A DNA stretch of 24,279 bases from Lachnospiraceae bacterium. Lineage in GTDB: Bacteria; Bacillota_A; Clostridia; Lachnospirales; Lachnospiraceae. Position numbers and translations under genes: made by a program. The notes beneath the pieces are model-generated. The model was not told the origin of the DNA. It searched no databases and saw only the letters and a list, made by a program, of their open reading frames with translations. Below, piece after piece: positions 1 through 7,512 of this stretch (position 1 is its first letter; every line of letters begins with the position of its first letter). Where the stretch lies: positions 1 through 24,279 of the forward strand of contig JAFZQP010000026.1 of assembly GCA_017620345.1 (NCBI GenBank), written 5' to 3'.

Positions 1-1299
1 GTGACAGACGATGCAGCTGAAGAAGCCGTGGCAGAAGAAGCTGAAGAAGCTGTCGAAGAAGTTGTCGAGGAGACGACCGGGGAACCTGCTGAAGAAACTG
101 TTGAAGATGCGGCTGAGGAAACGGCAGAAGAGCCTGCCAAGGAGCCTGAAAAGGTAGAGGAAGATAAGCAGGAAGCGGATCTTGCTTCGGAAGTTGCAGA
201 AAAGGTAGAGGTTGATACGATCGCTGCTCTTGAGGATTATTTTGCGGAGAAGATAGCAAATGTTCCGAGAGACGGATGGGCAGAGAATGAGATCGCACAG
301 GAAGTAAACGATATTTCAATGGATGTGGCAGGTATCGTTGCCAAGTATTTTGATCTTAACATCGAAAGTGTTGAGGACGTTGAAAAACTCCTGAATACCG
401 ACGTTTCAAAGATCGCGCAGGATCCTGAGATCGTCGGGATCGGCGACAAGATGGTACTTACCGGAATGGATCTTACCGCACTTCTCGAGAAGTATTTCAC
501 TTCTCTTGCAGAAGATGCATACGAAGATGTTGAATCGGGAAGGATTACCCAGCAGGGTGTTGAGAAGATCCTTCTTGAGGCACAGAGCGATATAGAAGGT
601 ATAGCACAGTTATATATCGAGGGAGTTTTCGGTCAGATATTCGACTCCGGGCTTTCGGATGAAGAGTTTAACGAGGCATTGGCTGAACTTGGCGCAGGAG
701 CTCTTAAGCTGATGGATGAATACGGTGCCATAGATCTTGACAGTCTGGGTCTTGGCGACATAGATATTAACGATCTTACCGATGCCGATATTGAGGTCAT
801 TGTCACACTTGATGAGATGGATGAGGAAGTCCTGGACGGCTTGTCATCGCTTATCGGTGTTGATGTGAGAGCCGTTCTGGATTCGTACATTGAAGCCATC
901 AATGCATCAAATGAGAATGTTCAGATCGAAAACCATGAAAGTGAAAAGGCATATTCCGCTCCCGATGAGGAGATCATGACCGCGATCGAAAAAGAGGAGG
1001 AACTGAATGAGGATGATGATGTTCTTCCGCAGGAAGTCATTGACGTGATCAATGAAGCCATTTTAAACGGATATTTTGAGGATGCCGTGGAATCCCTCGA
1101 GAAAGAAGTGGAGACCGCATCGGAGGCTGAAACCGAAACTGAAACTGAGAATGCAGCCGAGACTGAAACAGAAACCGAGACTGCAACTGAGACAGCTTCA
1201 GAAACGGGATCGGAGGCGTTCACGGTCAACATTCCTTCGGTGAAGACAACGGATACAACGGTATTGCTGCCGGTTTCAATGCTCAGATACTTTAAGTGA
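1..1299 (+). CDS. Acidic repeat-rich protein of unknown function, 5' end outside window
   Basis: I do not recognise this protein. The frame is open from the first base, so the GTG at position 1 is probably not the true start and the N-terminus is missing. The visible 432 residues are extremely acidic, and I see no cysteine. Residues 1-75 are a low-complexity Glu/Ala/Val tract. Residues about 75-305 look helical, with leucine, isoleucine and valine spaced among Asp/Glu and two similar short motifs around ALEDYFAEKIA and LLEKYFTSLAE. Residues about 373-402 are a Glu-Thr tract. It ends in a short non-acidic tail finishing LRYFK. No membrane segment, sortase motif or catalytic motif is visible in this part. 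It is followed by the independently promoted tRNA-Glu and is not evidently part of the downstream operon. A surface or secreted acidic protein is possible but unproven. Confidence 0.75.
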   Translation: MTDDAAEEAVAEEAEEAVEEVVEETTGEPAEETVEDAAEETAEEPAKEPEKVEEDKQEADLASEVAEKVEVDTIAALEDYFAEKIANVPRDGWAENEIAQEVNDISMDVAGIVAKYFDLNIESVEDVEKLLNTDVSKIAQDPEIVGIGDKMVLTGMDLTALLEKYFTSLAEDAYEDVESGRITQQGVEKILLEAQSDIEGIAQLYIEGVFGQIFDSGLSDEEFNEALAELGAGALKLMDEYGAIDLDSLGLGDIDINDLTDADIEVIVTLDEMDEEVLDGLSSLIGVDVRAVLDSYIEAINASNENVQIENHESEKAYSAPDEEIMTAIEKEEELNEDDDVLPQEVIDVINEAILNGYFEDAVESLEKEVETASEAETETETENAAETETETETATETASETGSEAFTVNIPSVKTTDTTVLLPVSMLRYFK

Positions 1300-1317
1300 T
1301 CACTGCCCGGCAATATT

Positions 1318-1348
1318 TTGCTTGCTTTTTTCTTCCAATTCGTATAAT
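1318..1348 (+). promoter_or_regulatory. Putative promoter of tRNA-Glu
   Basis: A perfect -10 hexamer TATAAT lies at 1343-1348, 12 nt before the tRNA. Two overlapping TTGCTT hexamers could be the -35: 1318-1323 (19-nt spacer) or 1322-1327 (15-nt spacer). Neither spacing is ideal. The position directly before a tRNA supports a real promoter. Confidence 0.6.
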
Positions 1349-1360
1349 ATGGTCAAGTAC

Positions 1361-1432
1361 GGCTCGTTGGTCAAGCGGTTAAGACGCCGCCCTCTCACGG
1401 CGGAAACAGGGGTTCGATTCCCCTACGAGCTG
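1361..1432 (+). tRNA. tRNA-Glu (anticodon CTC)
   Basis: A full cloverleaf can be drawn. The 7-bp acceptor stem pairs GGCTCGT with ACGAGCT, with a G-U at the first pair. The D arm contains the GGTTAAGAC type sequence. The anticodon stem CCGCC/GGCGG encloses loop CTCTCAC, giving anticodon CTC, which reads GAG. The T arm is GGGG-TTCGATT-CCCC. The discriminator base is G and the 3' CCA is not encoded. The overall sequence closely resembles bacterial tRNA-Glu. It stands alone here, with its own -10 box upstream and a hairpin 20 nt downstream. Confidence 0.96.
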
Positions 1433-1451
1433 TTATGTTATTGTATGATCG

Positions 1452-1487
1452 GCCTCAGGGATTGCGTAGCAAGCCTTGGGGCTTTGT
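1452..1487 (+). terminator. Hairpin after tRNA-Glu, probable terminator or sufC leader structure
   Basis: Bases 1452-1460 pair with 1474-1482 (9 bp, two of them G-U). After one A-G mismatch, TTGC at 1462-1465 pairs with GCAA at 1469-1472 around a GTA triloop. The stem is followed by TTTGT, a short and interrupted U tract, so termination would be partial. It sits between the tRNA and the sufC ribosome binding site and could therefore be a tRNA terminator or an attenuator for the sufC operon. Confidence 0.5.
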
Positions 1488-1505
1488 AGTATTAAGGACA
1501 ATGAT

Positions 1506-2228
1506 ATGTTAAGTCTCAAAGATATTAAGCTCGATCTTTCCGAAAAAGAAAACCTGATAAACGGTGTATCATTTGATGTGAGCCCGGGAAAGCTTACCGT
1601 TATAACCGGTCCAAACGGTGGCGGCAAAACGAGCATAGCAAAGCTTATTGCCGGTATATACGTACCCACATCGGGTTCTGTCATTCTTGACGGGGAAGAT
1701 ATCACCGGACTGTCCGTGACCGAAAGGGCTCAAAAGGGAATAGCATATGCTTTTCAGTCTCCGGTCAGTTTTAAGGGCGTTACGGTCAGAAAACTGATGA
1801 GCATCTCTGCCGGCGGAGAGATGTCAGAGATGAAGATGTGCAGGATACTGGAAAAGGTTGGTCTGTGTGCCAGGGAATACATGGACCGCGACATGGATTC
1901 GACTCTGTCCGGCGGCGAGATGAAGAGGATAGAGATCGCAACGGTGCTTGCAAGACCTGCAAAATATATAGTGTTTGATGAGCCGGAGGCCGGTATAGAT
2001 CTGTGGAGCTTTAGCAGCCTTATAGATTCTTTTGAGACACTCAAGAAGGAAGAAGACAGGGCTCTTCTCATAATCTCGCATCAGGAGAGGATACTTGGTA
2101 TAGCGGATGATATAGTTGTCATAAAAGACGGTGTGATCACGCAGAAGGGCTCGAGAGACGAAGTGCTTCCCACACTCGGAAACAGTAGTATCAAAGCATA
2201 TTGCCCCAAGGGAAAAGAGATGTTTTGA
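1506..2228 (+). CDS. sufC: SufC-type Fe-S assembly ABC ATPase
   Basis: This is a cytosolic ABC ATPase that energises Fe-S cluster assembly on the SufB/SufD-type scaffold encoded next to it. The 240-residue protein has the complete ABC set: Walker A GPNGGGKT at 35-42, Q-loop Gln84, signature LSGGEMKR at 134-141, Walker B with catalytic Glu159 in FDEPEAGID, and switch His192. The DEPEAGID stretch and the lack of any membrane segment or permease partner fit SufC rather than a transporter ATPase. Start chosen at ATG 1506, 7 nt after AAGGA (1494-1498); an in-frame TTG at 1476 lacks a good ribosome binding site and lies in the upstream hairpin. It ends 2 nt before the scaffold gene. No sufS, sufU or sufE is nearby, so this resembles the two-gene SufBC-like minimal (SMS) arrangement of anaerobes. 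Confidence 0.93.
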   Translation: MLSLKDIKLDLSEKENLINGVSFDVSPGKLTVITGPNGGGKTSIAKLIAGIYVPTSGSVILDGEDITGLSVTERAQKGIAYAFQSPVSFKGVTVRKLMSISAGGEMSEMKMCRILEKVGLCAREYMDRDMDSTLSGGEMKRIEIATVLARPAKYIVFDEPEAGIDLWSFSSLIDSFETLKKEEDRALLIISHQERILGIADDIVVIKDGVITQKGSRDEVLPTLGNSSIKAYCPKGKEMF

Positions 2229-2230
2229 CC

Positions 2231-3157
2231 ATGGAAATGAACGAAATAACACAGCAGATATTAAAAGAGATAACGGACTGGGACGGTATATTTGACGGCG
2301 CCTATTCACTCCGGGAAGACGGAGAATGCATAAGCTTTCGCAACAGCGATAACATCAGGATCGTTAAGAAACAGGACCTGCCGGGTATCGATATATACAT
2401 ATCCTCAAAGACGCAGGGCGAGACTGTTTATATCCCGGCGTGCGTGACCAAAAGCGATGTGAATGACAGAGTATATAATGATTTTCACGTACAGACCGGC
2501 GCAGACGTCGTAATAGTTGCAGGATGCGGCGTGCATACCGACGGCGAGGAAGGCTCTGCGCATAACGGTATACACAGGTTTTTCCTCGAAGAGGGTTCAC
2601 ATGTGATATACAGGGAAAAGCATATAGGTATAGGAAAGGGAACCGGAGAGCGTGTGATAGATCCGGTGACTTATGCGGAACTGGCGGATAATTCGGTGCT
2701 TGAAATGGAAACACTTCAGCTTCGGGGCGTTTCCAAAACAACAAGGGATACAAAAGCGAAGCTTGCCGCAGGCGCCAGCCTTGTAATACATGAGAGCATT
2801 CAGACGACCGGATCGGAAAGTGCCAAAACGGAATTTGAAGTGGATCTTGACGGCGTCGATTCGAACGTGGATCTTATATCAAGGAGCGTTGCAAAGGACG
2901 ATTCCGTACAGGAGTACAGATCTGTGATAAACGGAAAAGTCAGATGCAAAGGACACTCCGAATGCGATGCGATCCTTTCGGGAAACGGACGTGTAAATGC
3001 AATGCCTGCACTTACTGCGGCATCTGCCGATGCAAATCTCATACATGAGGCCGCTATCGGCAAGATAGCAGGTGAACAGATAATGAAACTTATGACTCTG
3101 GGACTTACGGAAGAAGAAGCAGAGGATGAGATAATAAAAGGATTTTTGGGAGCGTAA
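2231..3157 (+). CDS. SufB/SufD-family Fe-S cluster scaffold (SmsB-like)
   Basis: This is the scaffold partner of SufC, belonging to the SufBD family (right-handed beta-helix core). At 308 residues it is much shorter than E. coli SufB (about 495) or SufD (about 423), as expected for the minimal two-gene systems of anaerobes. The C-terminal SufBD signature is clear: GHSECDAILSG (Cys245), then IHEAAIGKI (His272-Glu273), aligning with the CDSML and EHEATTSK segments of SufB, and a final EEEAEDEIIKGF helix like the SufB C-terminus. The cysteine that E. coli SufB carries just before its HTVP segment is replaced by a GRVNAMP stretch here, so cluster ligands must differ. The start could be ATG 2231 or ATG 2237; neither has a well-spaced Shine-Dalgarno, so translation may be coupled to sufC. 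It is 5 nt upstream of rel. Confidence 0.85.
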   Translation: MEMNEITQQILKEITDWDGIFDGAYSLREDGECISFRNSDNIRIVKKQDLPGIDIYISSKTQGETVYIPACVTKSDVNDRVYNDFHVQTGADVVIVAGCGVHTDGEEGSAHNGIHRFFLEEGSHVIYREKHIGIGKGTGERVIDPVTYAELADNSVLEMETLQLRGVSKTTRDTKAKLAAGASLVIHESIQTTGSESAKTEFEVDLDGVDSNVDLISRSVAKDDSVQEYRSVINGKVRCKGHSECDAILSGNGRVNAMPALTAASADANLIHEAAIGKIAGEQIMKLMTLGLTEEEAEDEIIKGFLGA

Positions 3158-3162
3158 CACAA

Positions 3163-5448
3163 TTGTCGGAAAGCCGGATGACAGAACTGATACTGGATGA
3201 CGGTGCTTTTGAAGCATTACAGGAACACCAAAGCCCTGAGCAGCTGTTTCAGGAGCTTGTTAACCGTGTGCAGAAGTATCACCCTTCCGACGACATATCA
3301 CTTATCGAAAAAGCCTATAATCTGGCATATATGGCTCACAAGAACCAGACCCGCAAATCCGGAGAGCCATACATAATCCACCCGCTTTCGGTAGCCATAA
3401 TCCTTGCGGAGCTCCAGCTTGACAAAGAAACGATCGTAGCCGGCATCCTTCACGATGTTGTGGAGGATACGGTCATAACCGATGAGGAACTTCGGGACCA
3501 GTTCGGAAACTACGTTGCGATAATCGTGGACGGTGTGACCAAACTCGAGAAGATCAAATATAACGGAGACAAGCTTGAATACCAGGCTGAAAACCTTCGT
3601 AAGATGTTTTTGGCAATGGCCAAGGATATAAGGGTCATCATGGTCAAACTCGCGGACAGGCTGCACAACATGAGAACGCTCCAGTATCAGCCGCCGGAGA
3701 GACAGATCGAGATAGCCAGGGAGACAATGGATATCTACGCTCCGCTCGCACAGCGTCTCGGTATATCAAAACTCAAGGTCGAACTTGACGATCTGTCGCT
3801 TAAATACCTTGAACCCGAGGTCTATTATGATCTGGCGGACAAGATAAACATAAGAAAATCCGAGCGTGAGAAATACGTTTCCGATATAGTGGAAGATGTA
3901 GCCAAACATATCAGAAATGCCGGGATCAAGGCTGATCTTGACGGGCGCGTCAAGCATTTTATGTCCATATACCGTAAGATGCTCAACCAGGACAAGACAC
4001 TTGATCAGATATATGATCTGTTCGCGGTCAGGATAATCGTTGATACGATACCGGACTGTTATGCGGCTCTCGGAGTCATTCACGAAATGTACAAGCCGAT
4101 ACCGGGTCGTTTTAAGGATTATATCGCAATGCCCAAGCCCAACATGTATCAGAGCCTTCACACGACGCTGATAGGTCCTTCGGGCAGACCTTTTGAGATA
4201 CAGATAAGAACACATGAAATGCACAGGACTGCGGAATACGGTATCGCAGCCCATTGGAAATATAAAGAAAACTCTGACGGAAAGAGAGTCGAGGAATCCG
4301 AGGCCGAGAAGATGAGCTGGCTTCGCCAGATACTTGAATGGCAGGTCAATCTGTCTGATAACAAGGAATTCCTTAATACTCTGAAATCCGACCTGGAACT
4401 GTACTCCGATACGGTCTACTGCTTCACGCCTACCGGCGACGTTAAGACGCTTCCCGCAGGTTCCAATCCGATAGATTTTGCATATGCAATTCATTCCGCA
4501 GTCGGTAACAAGATGATCGGAGCAAGGGTAAACGGACAGCTTGCAACGATCAATTACAAGATACAGAACGGCGACAGGATAGAGATAATCACTTCGCAGA
4601 ATTCAAGAGGCCCGAGCCGTGACTGGCTCAATCTCGTCAAATCCAATCAGGCCAAGACCAAGATCAATCAATGGTTCAAAAATGAGCTTAAGGATGATAA
4701 CATCCAAAAGGGTAAAGAGCTTCTTCTTGCATACTGTAAGAACAACTCGATAGATCCGGCAAAGATCATGATACCGCAATACATGAATGCGGTGCTTCGC
4801 AAGTACGGTTTCAGGGACTGGGATGCCGTAAGGGCTGCCGTGGGTCACGGAGGACTGCGCGAAGGTCAGATCATCAACAGGATGAAGGAACTCTATGACA
4901 AGGATCATCCTCATATCATGTCGGATGAGGAACTTCTTGAGGATGTCAATGAAGCCGGAACGCAAAGAAAACTCAGAGTCAGATCAAACGGCGGAGTGGC
5001 CATACAGGGGACGGATGATCTTGCAGTAAGGTTCAGTAAATGCTGCAGTCCCATCCCGGGTGACGAGATAGTCGGATACGTTACGCGCGGCCGCGGAGTA
5101 TCGATACACAGGACCGACTGTGTAAATATCATATCGCTTCCTGAAGATGAGAGAGCAAGACTGATAGAAGCCGAGTGGGAGAATACTCCCGGAGCCGAGT
5201 GCACCGATAAGTTTGAGGCCGGTATCAATATATTTGCCCAGGATCGTCAGGGACTTCTTGTGGATGTTACGAAATATCTCACGGAGCGGGGCGTCAGCAT
5301 ACTCAGCATGAACGTCAGAACGAGCAAACAGGGTACCGCAACGATCACTGTCACCTTCTGTACGTCTGGAAGGGATGAACTTGAAACGGTTATAGATAAG
5401 CTCCGGATGGTAAAAGGTGTTATGGACATAGAAAGGACAACAGGCTGA
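3163..5448 (+). CDS. relA: Bifunctional (p)ppGpp synthetase/hydrolase, Rel/SpoT family
   Basis: This is a long RSH enzyme (761 aa) that makes and degrades the alarmone (p)ppGpp in the stringent response. Domains in order are the HD hydrolase with an intact HDVVED motif at 97-102 (so hydrolysis is expected); the synthetase with RFKD at 316-319, the basic RxKD form typical of bifunctional enzymes, then PKPNMYQSLHTT and EIQIRT; the TGS domain about 416-475; a Cys-containing zinc-finger-like segment with KCCSPIPGD near 626-632; and a C-terminal ACT domain from about 681. The start is uncertain. TTG 3163 is preceded by GGGAG at 10 nt; ATG 3178 has a weaker GGAAAG at 4-5 nt and would give 756 aa. 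It lies 5 nt after the Suf scaffold gene and overlaps the next gene by one base (TGATG). The usual clostridial neighbours apt (before) and dtd (after) are missing. Confidence 0.96.
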   Translation: MSESRMTELILDDGAFEALQEHQSPEQLFQELVNRVQKYHPSDDISLIEKAYNLAYMAHKNQTRKSGEPYIIHPLSVAIILAELQLDKETIVAGILHDVVEDTVITDEELRDQFGNYVAIIVDGVTKLEKIKYNGDKLEYQAENLRKMFLAMAKDIRVIMVKLADRLHNMRTLQYQPPERQIEIARETMDIYAPLAQRLGISKLKVELDDLSLKYLEPEVYYDLADKINIRKSEREKYVSDIVEDVAKHIRNAGIKADLDGRVKHFMSIYRKMLNQDKTLDQIYDLFAVRIIVDTIPDCYAALGVIHEMYKPIPGRFKDYIAMPKPNMYQSLHTTLIGPSGRPFEIQIRTHEMHRTAEYGIAAHWKYKENSDGKRVEESEAEKMSWLRQILEWQVNLSDNKEFLNTLKSDLELYSDTVYCFTPTGDVKTLPAGSNPIDFAYAIHSAVGNKMIGARVNGQLATINYKIQNGDRIEIITSQNSRGPSRDWLNLVKSNQAKTKINQWFKNELKDDNIQKGKELLLAYCKNNSIDPAKIMIPQYMNAVLRKYGFRDWDAVRAAVGHGGLREGQIINRMKELYDKDHPHIMSDEELLEDVNEAGTQRKLRVRSNGGVAIQGTDDLAVRFSKCCSPIPGDEIVGYVTRGRGVSIHRTDCVNIISLPEDERARLIEAEWENTPGAECTDKFEAGINIFAQDRQGLLVDVTKYLTERGVSILSMNVRTSKQGTATITVTFCTSGRDELETVIDKLRMVKGVMDIERTTG

Positions 5449-6080
5449 TGAACAGATTAAAAGTCGGGAAAATGGTTCTCGGAATGGTCGAGACGAATTG
5501 CTATTTCATATATGATCCGGAGACGATGGAAGCGGTTGTCATCGATCCCGCAAAGGACGGGTTATATGAAAAACTGGCGGATAACGATATAAAGGTCCGC
5601 GGAATACTGCTTACTCACGGACATTTTGATCATATAATGGGTGTACATTCGCTTGCGGAAAAATCAGGCTGCAAAGTATATGCACTGACCGCCGAGGACG
5701 AGCTTTGCCGTAATGCATATCTGAATTCATCAGAACAGATCAGACGTCCTTATACCGTGGAGCCCGATATACTGCTTACGGATCAGGATGAGATCGAGAT
5801 CGCCGGCATTAAGTTCAAGGTATTTGCAACCCCGGGACATACGATAGGAAGCTGCTGCTATTATATCGAAAGCGAAAAATGGCTTTTCTCGGGAGATACA
5901 CTGTTCCGCGGATCGATCGGAAGGAGCGATCTTCCGACGGGAAGCGGGGAAGACATCATGAACAGTGTTCAGAAGCTGATCGAAACGTTCGACGATGATG
6001 TTAAGGTGTATCCCGGTCACGGAGACTCGACAACCATAGAGTTCGAGAAGAACTATAATCCTTATGTACGTATTTCTTAA
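5448..6080 (+). CDS. MBL-fold metallo-hydrolase (glyoxalase II-like)
   Basis: This 210-residue cytosolic metallo-beta-lactamase-fold hydrolase has the full metal-binding set: THGHFDH with His57, His59, Asp61 and His62, then His131 in TPGHTIGSC, Asp150 in SGDTLFRGSIGRSDLP, and His191 in VYPGHGDST. This pattern matches the short GloB/YcbL/YqgX-like group, which lacks the long C-terminal domain of true glyoxalase II; the substrate cannot be read from sequence. Translation is coupled to rel through a one-base stop/start overlap, with AAAGGA about 10 nt upstream. The position between rel and hemZ is a conserved clostridial arrangement. The end overlaps hemZ by 17 nt. Confidence 0.92.
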   Translation: MNRLKVGKMVLGMVETNCYFIYDPETMEAVVIDPAKDGLYEKLADNDIKVRGILLTHGHFDHIMGVHSLAEKSGCKVYALTAEDELCRNAYLNSSEQIRRPYTVEPDILLTDQDEIEIAGIKFKVFATPGHTIGSCCYYIESEKWLFSGDTLFRGSIGRSDLPTGSGEDIMNSVQKLIETFDDDVKVYPGHGDSTTIEFEKNYNPYVRIS

Positions 6081-7512
6081 CAGTCCGGGCTATTCATATG
6101 ATGTCCATTCGCTCGTCAAGGCATTTTATCCGGGCGAAGATGTAAAGATAGTATATGATATGCCGGAAAAAGAATACATCAGTGTATATGTATCTTCGGG
6201 CGATATAAAAAAAGATGACCGGGCATCCGGGATCATCAGGGTAACCGCTTTTCTGACGGATGATACGGTTGCAAAAGAGGATAGGTATGATGACCTTACA
6301 AGGTCCGATATCAAGAACATCCTGAAAAGAACGCTGTATGCTGTGCTTTCCGAAGTCACCGGGAAAAAACTTCCGTGGGGGACGATGACCGGTATAAGGC
6401 CTGTCAAGGTGCCGATGAAGCTCATAAGGCAGGGCGGATCGGATGATCATATAGCATCATACATGAGATCTGTTTACCTGTGCTCTGATGAAAAGATAAA
6501 GCTTGCCACAGGTATAGCCCATCGTGAGGCGGATATCATCGACAGCCTTTCGGGCAACGGGTTCGGTCTGTATATAGGCATTCCGTTCTGTCCGACAACA
6601 TGCATGTACTGTTCGTTTTCTTCATACCCGATCGCCATGTGGAAAGGGCGTACCGATGAGTATCTTGATGCACTGAAAAAGGAACTCGATATGTACAGCC
6701 TGCAGTATAGCGGAAGATGTGCGGATGCCGTATATATCGGCGGAGGAACGCCGACAACACTTTCCGCGGATCAGCTTGCTGACCTTATCGGATATGTCAG
6801 GATGCGGTTTGATCTGTCAAAGCTGCGCGAATTTACCGTTGAAGCGGGCAGGCCGGACAGCATCACGGATGAAAAACTTAGGACACTTAAACAAAACGGT
6901 GTCGACAGGATATCGATCAATCCGCAGACGATGAATCAGGCAACGCTTGATCTTATCGGAAGGAGACACACGGTCGAAGATGTGTATACCGCATTTGATA
7001 AGGCAAGGAATGCGGGATTTTCCAATATAAACATGGATCTTATCATCGGACTTCCGGGAGAGGATGAGACGGACGTATCATGTACGTTCGACAGGATAAG
7101 AGAGCTTGGCCCGGACAGTCTGACGGTACACTCGCTGGCTATCAAGAGGGCAGCAGCCATGGCAGGGTTTTTGGAAGATCATCCCGATATCACAAGCACC
7201 AATACCCCGGAGATGATGAAGGCGGCAGACGAATGCGCACGCAGCCTTGACCTTAAGCCCTATTATCTGTACAGGCAGAAGAACATGAGCGGCAATCTGG
7301 AAAATGTCGGATATGCCAGGGAAGGGTGTTTTGGAATATATAACGTCATCATCATGGAAGAGACCGAAGATATCGCCGCTGCGGGCGCCGCAACGATAGC
7401 CAAACGAGTATTTGCAAATGACCGTATCGAAAGGTTCGCGAACGTCAAGGACGTTAAACTGTATATCGAACGGATAGATGAAACGATCGAAAGGAAAAAA
7501 GCATGGGAATGA
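6064..7512 (+). CDS. hemZ: HemZ-type radical SAM protein (coproporphyrinogen dehydrogenase-like)
   Basis: This is a 482-residue radical SAM protein of the HemZ branch of the HemN superfamily. The first 165 residues are the HemZ-specific N-terminal extension. The cluster motif is GIPFCPTTCMYCSF with Cys176, Cys180 and Cys183 for a [4Fe-4S] cluster, followed by the SAM-binding segment YIGGGTPTTLS at 224-233, then FTVEAGRPDSIT and GLPGEDE. HemZ is annotated as oxygen-independent coproporphyrinogen III oxidase, but many Lachnospiraceae carry it without a complete haem pathway and no haem gene is present here, so the real substrate is uncertain. The start at ATG 6064 lies inside the end of the preceding gene; its end overlaps hisS by 10 nt. 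These overlaps point to coupled translation. As a [4Fe-4S] enzyme it could depend on the sufC gene pair at the head of the operon. Confidence 0.93.
   Translation: MYVFLNSPGYSYDVHSLVKAFYPGEDVKIVYDMPEKEYISVYVSSGDIKKDDRASGIIRVTAFLTDDTVAKEDRYDDLTRSDIKNILKRTLYAVLSEVTGKKLPWGTMTGIRPVKVPMKLIRQGGSDDHIASYMRSVYLCSDEKIKLATGIAHREADIIDSLSGNGFGLYIGIPFCPTTCMYCSFSSYPIAMWKGRTDEYLDALKKELDMYSLQYSGRCADAVYIGGGTPTTLSADQLADLIGYVRMRFDLSKLREFTVEAGRPDSITDEKLRTLKQNGVDRISINPQTMNQATLDLIGRRHTVEDVYTAFDKARNAGFSNINMDLIIGLPGEDETDVSCTFDRIRELGPDSLTVHSLAIKRAAAMAGFLEDHPDITSTNTPEMMKAADECARSLDLKPYYLYRQKNMSGNLENVGYAREGCFGIYNVIIMEETEDIAAAGAATIAKRVFANDRIERFANVKDVKLYIERIDETIERKKAWE

Noticed and set aside
1295..1304. AGTGATCACT perfect 10-bp palindrome over the stop codon of the acidic protein
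   Set aside because: Too short to be distinguished from chance; no matching copy was noticed upstream of other genes.
921..1313. Minus-strand serine/valine-rich open frame opposite the acidic protein
   Set aside because: It is the mirror of a Glu/Thr/Ala-rich coding tract; such codon bias opens antisense frames without coding. No ribosome binding site or promoter.
1310..1331. Possible terminator after the acidic protein (GCAA-TATT-TTGC then a T run)
   Set aside because: The stem is only 4 bp and the T run overlaps the tRNA promoter region; too weak to call.
1476..1505. Upstream TTG start for sufC
   Set aside because: It lies in the hairpin, has no Shine-Dalgarno, and adds ten residues outside the SufC family; ATG 1506 has AAGGA at proper spacing.
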